Of a stretch of DNA of 43,418 nt, positions 7,823 through 15,534 are shown one piece after another. The notes below the pieces were generated by a model, which did not search any database, was not told the origin of the DNA, and worked only from the letters and a program-made list of their open reading frames with translations. The DNA lies in NCBI GenBank assembly GCA_015711825.1, contig JACVJD010000013.1, positions 1-43,418 on the forward strand, given 5' to 3'. Each line of letters begins with the position of its first letter. Within the stretch, counting starts at the first letter, position 1. This stretch comes from Candidatus Solincola daggyaiensis. GTDB lineage: Bacteria > Actinomycetota > Geothermincolia > Geothermincolales > RBG-13-55-18. A program made the position numbers and the translations under genes.

Positions 7823-8959
7823 TCATCGGGCCCGGTCGCGATCCGCTACCCGCCGGATATCCTCTTTGAGCAGGATGCCCGCAAGTCTTCCCCCCTCCGT
7901 CACCCACAGGAAATCCCTGCCCACGCGCTCCATCAACAACAGGGCGTCGAACAGCGGCGATTCCGCGCCTATCGCTTCCCCCTCTTTTAACGGCCTGGCC
8001 ACGGCGGAAACGGGGGTTTCCTCCCAGTATTCCGGCCTCACCGGTCGCATCTGCGGCATGCCCACGCTCGCTGTGAGCTTTCCCTGCCTCAACACCGGCA
8101 CCACGGTGGCGGGAGCGCGCTGGAGGTACAACCGATAAACCTCCTCCAGGGTAGAGGAGGAATCGACCGCCGCCACCCCTTGTCTCAGCAGGTCGCCGGC
8201 GCGAAGACCGGCGAGGGAGAGGCGCAGGCGCACCTGGCGGTAGCTGCTGGAGGCCGCCTGCACCAGGAAGAAGCCGATGAGCGTGAACCACACGCTGGCG
8301 AAGAGGTAATCGTTCCCCCCGCGGAAGATATCCACCAGGAAGAGGGATAACCCGCCCCCCACCAGCAGAGCCCCCACCCCCTCGCCTAGGCGGCTGGCGG
8401 CGCGAGTGCTCCGCTCCAAGTCGTCCCAATGGTGCCAGAGGAGAGAGCGCAGTATCCGCCCTCCGTCCAGGGGGAACCCGGGCACGAGGTTGAAGGTTCC
8501 GAGGCCGAAGTTCACCGCGGCGAGAAGCATAAAACCGTATGATAAGGTGCCCGCTCCTCCCAGGCCGGTGAGATAAGCGGCGGCGCCGAACAACAGGCAC
8601 AGGAGATATGAACACAGAGGTCCTGCCACCGCCATCTTGAATTCCACTCCCGGAGAGCTGACGTCCCTTCCCATCTGGGCCACGCCCCCGAAGACGAAGA
8701 GGGTGATGCGAAGGATGGGGATGCCGTTGCGAAGGGCCACCATGGAATGCGAGAACTCGTGCGTCAGGACGGAGGCGAAAAAGAGGATGGTGGTGACGAA
8801 GGACACGGGAAGGTAAGCGGCGGGTGAGGATTCCGTGTTGAGCTGAAAATATTGCGCCACCACCCACAACAGGAGGGCGAAGACTATGAACCAGCTCCAG
8901 TGAAGGTAAACGTCCACCCCCCGAAACCTCGCGATGCGGAAGCCTTTGCGGGGGATCAC
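7823..8959 (-). CDS. Site-2-protease-like M50 metalloprotease with C-terminal CBS domains
   Basis: 378 residues of an integral membrane zinc protease. The HEFSH motif (about 67-71) in the second membrane segment supplies two zinc ligands and the catalytic Glu. NLVPGFPLDGGR (about 157-168) supplies the third ligand, Asp. Four to six hydrophobic segments span residues 18-240. A cytosolic tail (about 250-378) carries a CBS-type pair, which in this SpoIVFB-like subgroup binds nucleotides and gates activity. The start is GTG and lies 15 bp after the mtnP stop, which suggests co-transcription. Its target, perhaps a membrane anti-sigma factor or a sporulation-like precursor, is not in the window. 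Confidence 0.9.
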   Translation of the reverse strand: MIPRKGFRIARFRGVDVYLHWSWFIVFALLLWVVAQYFQLNTESSPAAYLPVSFVTTILFFASVLTHEFSHSMVALRNGIPILRITLFVFGGVAQMGRDVSSPGVEFKMAVAGPLCSYLLCLLFGAAAYLTGLGGAGTLSYGFMLLAAVNFGLGTFNLVPGFPLDGGRILRSLLWHHWDDLERSTRAASRLGEGVGALLVGGGLSLFLVDIFRGGNDYLFASVWFTLIGFFLVQAASSSYRQVRLRLSLAGLRAGDLLRQGVAAVDSSSTLEEVYRLYLQRAPATVVPVLRQGKLTASVGMPQMRPVRPEYWEETPVSAVARPLKEGEAIGAESPLFDALLLMERVGRDFLWVTEGGRLAGILLKEDIRRVADRDRAR

Positions 8960-8974
8960 CGCTCGCCGCTCACT

Positions 8975-9805
8975 TCAGAAATGTTCCACGATCTCGATGG
9001 GGCTGATGGTGGCCTCCTCGAGCATGGAGGGGCAGTCGCAGTCAAGGTCGTCCGAGATGGCAGGCAGCAGCTCCTCGAGGAGCACCAGCAGCCTCTCGTT
9101 GTTCTGCTTGAAAACGCGCCCCACCTCCTCGGCGGTCACCGTTTTGACTCCCTCTTCGTCGGCGATCCAGACATCCCAGTCGGTGACCAGGGAGATGTTG
9201 AGGTAACACATGCCCAGCTCTCGCGCCAGCACCACTTCCGGGTACTGGGTCATGTTGATGACTTCCCAACCCTGGGAATGGTACCATTTGCTCTCCGCGC
9301 GGGTGCTGAAGCGCGGGCCGTCGATGATCACCGCGGTCCCTCCGTTACGGCACGGTATGCCGAGGCGCTCGGCGGTTTCCGCGCATGCCTTGCGCATGGC
9401 CGGGCAGTAGGGCTCCGAGCAACTGATGTGAACAGCCGCCGGTCCGTCGTAAAAGGTGCTGCCCTGGCGGGAAGTGCGGTCCACGAACTGGTCGCAGAGG
9501 ACGAAGGTGCCCGGGGGTATCTCCCGCTGTAGTGAGCCGCACGCGCCGGGCGATACGATGCGCTCCACCCCGAACTCCTTCATGCCCCAGATGTTGGCGC
9601 GGTAATTGATGCGGTGGGGGGGATATTGGTGATGGCGCCCGTGGCGGGGAAGGAAAGCCACCTCCACCCCGTTGAGCTCTCCCACCACGAAGCGGTCGCT
9701 GGGAGGCCCGTAGGGCGTGTGCACGGCGTAGCTGCTGGCTTTCTTCAGAAGCGAGTAGAAGCCCGAGCCTCCGAAGATGCCGATCCTTACCTTTGGAAGC
9801 TGCAT
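8975..9805 (-). CDS. mtnP: S-methyl-5'-thioadenosine phosphorylase
   Basis: 276 residues, purine nucleoside phosphorylase family 2. It splits methylthioadenosine with phosphate into adenine and methylthioribose-1-phosphate, the entry to methionine salvage. Phosphate-binding GGSGFYS (about 13-19) and RHGRHHQYPPHRINYRANI are intact. NMTQYPEVVLARELGMCYLN carries the ribose-site methionine and glutamate region. The late motif TDWDVW has the two aspartates (TDxD) that recognise a 6-amino purine; 6-oxopurine enzymes have Asn there. This favours MTA over methylthioinosine. It sits between fmdB and the M50 protease in one minus-strand unit. Confidence 0.88.
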   Translation of the reverse strand: MQLPKVRIGIFGGSGFYSLLKKASSYAVHTPYGPPSDRFVVGELNGVEVAFLPRHGRHHQYPPHRINYRANIWGMKEFGVERIVSPGACGSLQREIPPGTFVLCDQFVDRTSRQGSTFYDGPAAVHISCSEPYCPAMRKACAETAERLGIPCRNGGTAVIIDGPRFSTRAESKWYHSQGWEVINMTQYPEVVLARELGMCYLNISLVTDWDVWIADEEGVKTVTAEEVGRVFKQNNERLLVLLEELLPAISDDLDCDCPSMLEEATISPIEIVEHF

Positions 9806-9941
9806 CGAAATCCCCTCCGCGATCGAAAAACCGCTTCACGGTCACCCGGCCGCTCAGTGACGGAAGCTCCCCTCAGCGTGCCTCGCGCGGGCTTTAGGAT
9901 TTGGCGCAGGCGCTTCCCCACCGTACGTCAACGAGCCGGCC

Positions 9942-10202
9942 CTAATCCTCGCATGCCTTTGCCGCCGACTTTTCGGGCTCCCGGGCTCCCTTATCGTCCC
10001 CCGTCTTCTCGCCGCCGTTGTCGGGCGCCTTGCGCGAGTCCGTCTTATAAAAGCCCGATCCCTTGAAGATGATCCCCACGGGGTGGAACACGCGACGCAC
10101 CCTGCCCCCGCACTTGGGGCAGCTTTCCACCTCCTCGTCCACCGCGTGTACGACCTCGAAGACATCGCTGCACTCGGCGCATTTGTAGTCGTAAGTAGGC
10201 AT
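9942..10202 (-). CDS. FmdB-type zinc-ribbon protein
   Basis: 86 residues from the preferred start. The N-terminal MPTYDYKCAECSDVFE begins a small zinc ribbon with two CxxC pairs (CAEC and CPKC). HPVGIIFKGSGFYKTD is the conserved tail of the FmdB family. The last about 30 residues are charged and disordered. GTG and ATG codons lie three and two codons upstream, but MPTY is the canonical family start and has AGAGG nine bases before it. FmdB was named from methylotroph formamidase/amidase operons and its role is poorly defined. It is first in the fmdB-mtnP-M50 unit, behind the promoter at 10241. Confidence 0.88.
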   Translation of the reverse strand: MPTYDYKCAECSDVFEVVHAVDEEVESCPKCGGRVRRVFHPVGIIFKGSGFYKTDSRKAPDNGGEKTGDDKGAREPEKSAAKACED

Positions 10203-10240
10203 CTTCATCACCTCTGACAGCGTTATTTTCAGCAGAACAA

Positions 10241-10269
10241 AATATACATGTTGGACAAATCCTTTTCAA
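10241..10269 (-). promoter_or_regulatory. Promoter of the fmdB-mtnP-M50 unit (TTGAAA-N17-TATATT)
   Basis: On the minus strand TTGAAA (10264-10269) and TATATT (10241-10246) are separated by 17 bp. The site lies about 40 bp upstream of the FmdB start, giving a normal leader with a Shine-Dalgarno site. Confidence 0.7.
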
Positions 10270-10450
10270 TATTAAGGGTAGCACTGCGGCGGGAAACTGC
10301 CCCTGACGCCGCTCATCCACGCCTTATGGACGCTCGGGGCAGGGGGTCGACCCCGGATTCGGGTGATAAGATGGAGGTGTTCCCGCCTCCGCCCGAACGG
10401 ATGCCGGATGAGGGGGCGGGCGGCTATGCTGGAGGCTGGGAGGGGAGAAG

Positions 10451-11566
10451 GTGCGAGAGGAAAGCGATTCCCTTTCCGCCACGCTGCGCTCGAGAGGCGA
10501 CGGCGTTGCGAGGGGAGGGGTGGAGGCGGCCCGCTCGCGGGGAGGCTGGCGCCTGCTCGCAAACCTCATGGTTATGTTGTGGCTGGGGGTGGGCCTTTAT
10601 TACCTGGTCCCCAAGTTCATCGGCGACCGCGAGATGCTGGCGGTGGTACGGAACGCCAACTTCCTCCTCATCCCCGCGGCCCTCGCGGTGGAGACCGCCT
10701 CCATGCTCTTCATCTGCCGTCTTTACTATGAAGTGCTGAGGATAGGGGGCGGAAGGCTCTCTTTCGGGCGCGTCTCCCTCATCTATATGAGCGCCTATGC
10801 CTTCGGGCACGTGGTGCCGGGAGGAAACGCCGGCACCGTTTACCTCAACTACCGGGAACTGAGGAGGGAAGGAGTGGGAAGGGCGCTTACGGTAAAGGCG
10901 CTCGGGGCCGCCTATGTGATCTATTCCGCGGCGCTTATCGCGCTTGTGGCCATGGGCCTGCTCCTCTCCCTGCTCACCGGCCGCCTGCCCCTCGCCTTCA
11001 ACCTCACCGCCCTCTCCATCGCCGGCGGATCTCTGCTCTTCATGGCCGCATGCGTTTATCTCGTGCGCAGGCCCCGCGTCCTCAAGCGCCTGGCGGGTAG
11101 GCTTCTCCTTGCCGCCCAACGGGCGCGGCTGTTGCGAGGCGTTGACGCAGGGGAGGTCGAGGAGAGGGTGGAGGAGACCCTCGATTACCTCATGGCCATA
11201 TTCACGCGGCGCGACAACGCCGTGCGCGCCGGGGCCTGGGGCCTGGGATTCTGGCTTTTCGACCTGGCCTGCCTTTACACCGTGTTCGTGGCCATCGGCC
11301 ACCCCGTCAACCCGGGCATACTCATGGTCTGCTACACCGTCGCGGACATCATGGGGAGCCTTCCCCTCACTCCCGCGGGCCTGGGCGTGTTCGAGGTCAG
11401 CCTGGGGGCGACCCTCTACGCCTTCGGCTACCCTAAGGAGGTCCTGGCCACGGCGGTGCTGGGGTTCCGCTTCTTCAGCTTCTGGCTCTGCACCCTGGCG
11501 GGCGGGATCTGCTACCTCGTCCTCCGGCTGCGGAGGCGGTCGGAGGAGAAGGAGCACATGGGATGA
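10451..11566 (+). CDS. YbhN/UPF0104-type membrane protein (lysylphosphatidylglycerol synthase TM-like)
   Basis: 371 residues with a charged N-terminal tail of about 32 residues and about eight hydrophobic segments, beginning with LLANLMVMLWLGVGLYYLV. GHVVPGGNAGTVYLNYRELR and LPLTPAGLGVFEVSLGATLYAFG are hallmarks of the flippase-like half of MprF, here without the lysyl-transferase domain. Such proteins are thought to move or organise lipids. The GTG start follows AGGGGAG. The next gene, a PfkB kinase, starts 255 bp away behind a repeat-containing spacer, so an operon is not certain. The substrate cannot be told from sequence. Confidence 0.8.
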   Translation: MREESDSLSATLRSRGDGVARGGVEAARSRGGWRLLANLMVMLWLGVGLYYLVPKFIGDREMLAVVRNANFLLIPAALAVETASMLFICRLYYEVLRIGGGRLSFGRVSLIYMSAYAFGHVVPGGNAGTVYLNYRELRREGVGRALTVKALGAAYVIYSAALIALVAMGLLLSLLTGRLPLAFNLTALSIAGGSLLFMAACVYLVRRPRVLKRLAGRLLLAAQRARLLRGVDAGEVEERVEETLDYLMAIFTRRDNAVRAGAWGLGFWLFDLACLYTVFVAIGHPVNPGILMVCYTVADIMGSLPLTPAGLGVFEVSLGATLYAFGYPKEVLATAVLGFRFFSFWLCTLAGGICYLVLRLRRRSEEKEHMG

Positions 11567-11640
11567 TGCGGGGGTCGCGTGCCGGGGTTGGCGGCCGGTA
11601 TTCGTCGCACCCCCGCTCCATGACCTTGTGGGCACGATGT

Positions 11641-11729
11641 ACCGACGCCCTCCGCATGTGGAGGAGATGAGCGGCGACCGGCCTTATGTTCCGAAGCCCC
11701 ACCGACGCTCTCCGCCCGTGGAGGAGATG
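11641..11729 (+). repeat. Two 29-bp direct repeats, 60-bp period
   Basis: ACCGACGC[C/T]CTCCGC[AT/CC]GTGGAGGAGATG occurs at 11641-11669 and 11701-11729, with 26 of 29 positions identical. Each copy contains a small CTCC/GGAG hairpin. The segment between them (11670-11697) is related to sequence at 15132-15169. Confidence 0.65.
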
Positions 11730-11821
11730 GAAGGGGAGGCACTTCCCGCCTTCGCGGGACTCCGCAGGCGGCGCCCGGGGGCCCGGATACATGTTAGAAT
11801 AGCGGGAAAACGGAGGTGGTC

Positions 11822-12721
11822 ATGAGCATACTCGTAGTGGGGTCGGTGGCGCTCGATTCCATTCGCACTCCCTTTGGAGAGGTCGAGGAGATACTGGGAG
11901 GGTCCGCCACCTACTTCAGCGTGGCGGCCTCGTTTTTCGGGGACGTACGGCTGGTGGCGGTGGTAGGAGAGGATTTCCCCTCCGAACACGTGGACTTCCT
12001 GCGCTCGCGCGGCGTCGACACGCGTGGCTTGCGCTGCCTCCCGGGCAGGACCTTCCGCTGGAAGGGATACTATACCTACGACCTCAACGAAGCCCATACC
12101 CTTGATACCCAGCTCAACGTCTTCGAGGATTTCGACCCCGAGATACCCGAGGAGTACAAGGACTCCGAGTTCGTCTTCCTGGCCAACATAGATCCCCGGC
12201 TGCAGCTGAAGGTGCTGGAGCAGGTGCGCTCGCCCCGCCTGGTGGTCTGCGACACCATGAACTTCTGGATCGAGAACAAGCGAGAGGACCTGCTGGAGAC
12301 GGTATCCCGGGTGGACTGGCTGCTGTTGAACGACGCCGAGGCGAGGCAACTGGCGCAGGACCCCAACCTCGTCGCGGCGGGGAGGAAGCTGCTCGGGATG
12401 GGCCCCGAGAGGGTGATAATCAAGAAAGGGGAGCACGGGGTGATCATGCTCGCCGGGGAGGGCTTCTTCTCGCTCCCCGCCTATCCGCTGGAGACGGTCT
12501 TCGATCCCACGGGAGCGGGCGACACCTTCGGTGGGGGCTTCCTGGGCGCGCTTTCGCGTCTTGGAAAGGAGGGCGAGGGGGAGATCCGCAAGGCGGTGGT
12601 TTACGGCAGCGTCATGGCTTCCTTCACCGTGGAGGATTTCTCCTGCCGCCGCCTCAGCGCCTTGAGCATGGAGGAGATAGAGGAGAGGTATCGGGCTTTC
12701 TCGGCCATCACCTGTTTTTAA
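11822..12721 (+). CDS. PfkB-family sugar or nucleoside kinase
   Basis: 299 residues, ribokinase-like fold. The N-terminal SILVVGSVALDSI is the usual opening strand, and EEILGGSATYFSVAAS is the GG substrate loop. DPTGAGDTFGGGF (PfkB signature 2) carries the catalytic base Asp in GAGD and the anion hole. IIKKGEHGVIML precedes it as expected. The start chosen is ATG 11822, five bases after GGAGG; a GTG two codons upstream lies inside the Shine-Dalgarno region. The substrate is not evident; adenosine, ribose and fructose kinases all share these motifs. A TAGAAT box at about 11794 could be a -10 element but has no good -35. The next gene begins 52 bp later on the same strand. Confidence 0.87.
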   Translation: MSILVVGSVALDSIRTPFGEVEEILGGSATYFSVAASFFGDVRLVAVVGEDFPSEHVDFLRSRGVDTRGLRCLPGRTFRWKGYYTYDLNEAHTLDTQLNVFEDFDPEIPEEYKDSEFVFLANIDPRLQLKVLEQVRSPRLVVCDTMNFWIENKREDLLETVSRVDWLLLNDAEARQLAQDPNLVAAGRKLLGMGPERVIIKKGEHGVIMLAGEGFFSLPAYPLETVFDPTGAGDTFGGGFLGALSRLGKEGEGEIRKAVVYGSVMASFTVEDFSCRRLSALSMEEIEERYRAFSAITCF

Positions 12722-12773
12722 CGGGGTAGCAAAAGGGCCCTGGAGGCACGGCGAGGTCGATGCAAGGAGGGGG

Positions 12774-13727
12774 ATGATGGCGGCGCAATACCACCACAAG
12801 GTGATCGAGGGGCAAGAGACGGTCATCTTCGATAAGAGGCATTCGCTCTGGGAGATATGGAGAAACTTCCTCATAGGCATAGGGGCGGTGGTGGCCCTGG
12901 TGTTGCTCCTCACCAAGTTCAGCCCCGGCCCCTCCCATCCCGACTCTCCCTCCACCAACTGGGGATACATCGTGCTGATCAGCGCGTTTGCGCTCTTTAT
13001 GGCCCTGTTTTATGGAGCTTGGCCGGCTTTCAAACGGCGCGACCTGCCGGAGAAGAGTTACTTTCTCCCCGTGGGCGCCGCTGTCCTGTCCGCAGCGGGC
13101 TGGGGGGCGCTGATGTGGTTCCGCAACAGCAGCGGGTTTGCCGACATATGGTCCATCATCGTGTGGGTCTCCTTCGCGGTGGTGATCGTGGGCTGGCTGC
13201 TTTATCCCGTACTCTCCTGGTATTTCTCTCATTTCATCCTCACCGACCGTCGCATCATACTGGTGACCGGCATCCTCACCAAAAAGACCAAAGCCATCCC
13301 GCTGGACCAGCTCAACGACATAAGTGGAAGCCAGAACGCATGGGAGAGGATGTTCAATTACGGCGACCTGGTCATAGAGTCCGCGGGCGAGTTCGGACAG
13401 CAGCCCTTCACCAACATCTCGGATCCCGTGGGGGTAAAGAGGCTCATCTTCGAGCAGCGGCGCTTGTTCGAGGAACGCCAGGAGCGCAAGTACGGCGAGG
13501 AGATGGCCAAGCAGCTCTCGGGGGTCATGCAGGCCGCGCAGCCCCACGCGTCTCCGGCACGGGAGGAAGCCCGGCGCCGGGATGGCACCGTGGACGAACT
13601 CGAGGTGGTGGAAGGCCTGAGGAAACTGGATGAGCTACGCCGGAGCGGCGCGTTGACGGATGAGGAGTTCCAGGAGGCCAAGCGCGACTTGCTGGAGCGC
13701 ATGCGCGAGGGTAAGGATAGGGAATGA
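12774..13727 (+). CDS. Membrane PH-domain protein with C-terminal SHOCT motif
   Basis: 317 residues. Four hydrophobic segments (about 29-48, 64-84, 98-116 and 124-145) come first. A bacterial PH (YdbS/DUF304-type) domain follows, recognised by SHFILTDRRIILVTGILTKKTKAIPLDQLNDI. The C-terminus ends in a SHOCT-like helix pair, LRKLDELRRSGALTDEEFQEAKRDLL, common at the ends of membrane proteins and thought to mediate oligomer contacts. GAGGGGG lies just before two adjacent ATG codons; the first is used. It follows the PfkB gene by 52 bp, so they may be co-transcribed, but a functional link is not apparent. Role unknown; perhaps membrane stress or lipid binding. Confidence 0.82.
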   Translation: MMAAQYHHKVIEGQETVIFDKRHSLWEIWRNFLIGIGAVVALVLLLTKFSPGPSHPDSPSTNWGYIVLISAFALFMALFYGAWPAFKRRDLPEKSYFLPVGAAVLSAAGWGALMWFRNSSGFADIWSIIVWVSFAVVIVGWLLYPVLSWYFSHFILTDRRIILVTGILTKKTKAIPLDQLNDISGSQNAWERMFNYGDLVIESAGEFGQQPFTNISDPVGVKRLIFEQRRLFEERQERKYGEEMAKQLSGVMQAAQPHASPAREEARRRDGTVDELEVVEGLRKLDELRRSGALTDEEFQEAKRDLLERMREGKDRE

Positions 13728-13893
13728 CCGGGCCTGGGTGCAGCCCTCGCCCTGCCCGTCTGAAGAGAGGATCAAGGGCGGGATCCCAGCCGGGGTGGTT
13801 TTATGCGCAGCCGGTCTCGTGCCGGCACCATGCATAGCGTTCTTTGCGGTCTTTTCTCGGCGAGGATCGCCCAGATGCTCGCCACGCGGTCGG

Positions 13894-13920
13894 AAAAGGC
13901 GCCCTTGAAGGCGCCCTTTT
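13894..13920. terminator. Bidirectional terminator between convergent genes
   Basis: AAAAGGCGCC and GGCGCCCTTTT pair across a short loop with one bulged C, giving a GC stem with A and T flanks on both strands. It sits between the plus-strand PH/SHOCT gene and the minus-strand Lys-rich gene, so it can serve both. Confidence 0.6.
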
Positions 13921-13982
13921 CGCCCCGCGATCTCCCGCGCTCGTCCTGAATGCCTTAAAGGAAAAGAGGGTGCCGGAGGCGC

Positions 13983-14138
13983 TTATTTTTCCAGCTTCCT
14001 CTCGAGCTTTTCCACCTTTTTCTGTGCCTTGGCACCTGATTTCTCGAGCTTGCCGAGCTTTTTCTCCAGCCTGGCCTTGCCCTTCTCCGCCTTTTCCAGC
14101 GTCTTCTGAGCCTTCTTGAGCTTCCTCTCCTTGCCCAT
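13983..14138 (-). CDS. Small Lys/Glu-rich coiled-coil protein
   Basis: 51 residues, starting MGKERKLKKAQKTLEKAEK and ending KLERKLEK. It is almost entirely Lys, Glu, Leu, Ala and Gly with heptad-like spacing of Leu and Ala, so a single charged helix or coiled coil is expected. It has no cysteine, aromatic residue or membrane segment. ATG 14138 has AGGAGG about eight bases upstream and a promoter at 14194-14223; a longer frame to 14207 lacks a ribosome site. Terminator at 13894. I do not recognise a family. A role in binding nucleic acid or as a scaffold is possible from charge alone. Expression signals on both sides argue that it is a true gene. Confidence 0.65.
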   Translation of the reverse strand: MGKERKLKKAQKTLEKAEKGKARLEKKLGKLEKSGAKAQKKVEKLERKLEK

Positions 14139-14193
14139 TGCCCTTCCTCCTTTCGTGTAGGACCTTCGGATGTCGGCTGCCGCGAGCACTATA

Positions 14194-14223
14194 TATATAC
14201 CCGACAAAGGGTCGGCCTCTCAA
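14194..14223 (-). promoter_or_regulatory. Promoter of the small Lys-rich gene (TTGAGA-N18-TATATA)
   Basis: On the minus strand TTGAGA (14218-14223) and TATATA (14194-14199) are 18 bp apart, about 55 bp upstream of ATG 14138. Confidence 0.55.
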
Positions 14224-14310
14224 GTACTCATAGTAAAGCAGCCGTGCCGTGCCGCGAGAACCCCTATATCTTACTTCGAGCAGCCGTTTTTTGCTATCCT
14301 CCATAGGAGG

Positions 14311-15108
14311 ATGCATGCATTCATCGATCACCACCTGCACACCAGCCGGTGCGGACACGCAGAGGGCCGGCCGGAGGACTACGCCCGCGCCGCGGAGGAA
14401 AAGGGCCTTGCGGGCATAGGTTTCTCCGACCATTTCCCCCTCCTGCACATGCGTGACGCTACCTTGACCATGGGGATAGAGGAGCTTCCCTCCTACGTGC
14501 GGGAGGTGCGAGAGCTGGGCGACGCTTTCCCGGGGCTATGCGTGAGGCTGGGTATAGAGGTGGACTACCTTCCGGAGACCGTGGACCGGCTCGCCGAGCA
14601 TCTCGGCGCTCACCCCTTCGATTACGTCATGGGATCCGTGCATTTCATCGACGGCTGGGGGTTCGACGATCCCCGCAACCTCCCGGGTTACGAGGGGCGC
14701 GACCTTTTCTACCTGTGGGAGCGTTATTTCGAGCTGCTGGGCGACGCCGCGGAGAGCGGCCTCTTCGACCTCTTGGCACACCCCGACCTGATAAAGAAAT
14801 TCGGCTTCCGGCCCCGGTCGGACGTGACGCCGCTTTACGAGAGGTGCCTGGACCGCGTGGCGGCGGCGGGGGTTGCGGTGGAGGTGAGCACGGCGGGGTT
14901 GCGCAAGCCGGTGGGGGAGATCTATCCCGGCGAGGATTTCCTGCGCATGTGCCTGGAAAGAGGCATCCGGGTCGCGCTGGGCTCCGACGCCCATAGTCCG
15001 GACGAGGTGGGCTACAGGTTCCACGAGGCGCTGGAACTCCTGCGAAGGGTGGGGTACCAGGAGACCGTCGCCTTCGAGTCCCGCGAGGGTTTCATGGTGC
15101 CGCTGTAG
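14311..15108 (+). CDS. PHP-domain phosphatase, histidinol-phosphatase-like
   Basis: 265 residues. FIDHHLHTSRCGHAEG near the N-terminus carries the HxH metal motif of PHP enzymes; FSDHFPL, VMGSVHFID, LLAHPDLIKKFG and GSDAHSPDEVG supply the later metal ligands in the order seen in HisJ. HisJ hydrolyses histidinol phosphate to histidinol in histidine synthesis. No other his gene is near, so a different small phosphoester is possible. AGGAGG directly abuts ATG 14311, an unusually short spacing, but no other start codon upstream in frame fits better and the N-terminus matches the family. The gene converges with the response regulator gene at 15154. Confidence 0.83.
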   Translation: MHAFIDHHLHTSRCGHAEGRPEDYARAAEEKGLAGIGFSDHFPLLHMRDATLTMGIEELPSYVREVRELGDAFPGLCVRLGIEVDYLPETVDRLAEHLGAHPFDYVMGSVHFIDGWGFDDPRNLPGYEGRDLFYLWERYFELLGDAAESGLFDLLAHPDLIKKFGFRPRSDVTPLYERCLDRVAAAGVAVEVSTAGLRKPVGEIYPGEDFLRMCLERGIRVALGSDAHSPDEVGYRFHEALELLRRVGYQETVAFESREGFMVPL

Positions 15109-15131
15109 TTCCTTCCCGGCATGCGGCATAC

Positions 15132-15169
15132 GCGGCGACGACCGACCTTATGTCTACCGTTCCGAAGCC
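15132..15169. repeat. Dispersed repeat related to 11671-11697
   Basis: Blocks GCGGCGAC, CCTTATGT and TCCGAAGCC occur in the same order in both places, with insertions of 2-6 bases here. The right block overlaps the last codons and stop of the response regulator gene. Confidence 0.5.
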
Positions 15170-15534
15170 AGGGCTTCCCTGGCTATTCTCTCCACCTGGT
15201 CCTTGGTGAAGGGCTTCTCCAGGTAGTCGTCCACTCCCTCTCGCCTGGCCTGGGCGATGGTCTGGGGAGAGGAATAGGCGGTCATGAGGACTATCTTCAC
15301 TTTGGGGTGTTCAGCTTTCACTATGCGCGCCAGCTCGATGCCGTCCAGCTTGGGCATGCGGATGTCGGCGAGGACGATATCCGGGACCTCTCTGCGGATC
15401 ATCTCCACCGCTTCCTCGCCGTCTCCGGCCTCCCGCACCGCGAACCCGGCGCGTTCCAGCCAGCGCGCCACCAGGTGGCGCACCCCCTCGTTGTCGTCCA
15501 CGATGAGCAGCTTGGCTTCAGGAGACCGGTTCAT
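15154..15534 (-). CDS. Single-domain response regulator (CheY-like receiver)
   Basis: 126 residues, one receiver domain. LLIVDDNEGVRHL gives the acidic pair, VLADIRMPKLDG the phospho-acceptor Asp, LMTAYSS the switch Thr and EKPFTKDQ the conserved Lys. There is no output domain, so it acts by protein contact, as in a phosphorelay or on a motor or kinase. Its start overlaps the end of the histidine kinase gene by 17 bp, so the two are translationally coupled and the kinase is the likely partner. Confidence 0.92.
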   Translation of the reverse strand: MNRSPEAKLLIVDDNEGVRHLVARWLERAGFAVREAGDGEEAVEMIRREVPDIVLADIRMPKLDGIELARIVKAEHPKVKIVLMTAYSSPQTIAQARREGVDDYLEKPFTKDQVERIAREALASER

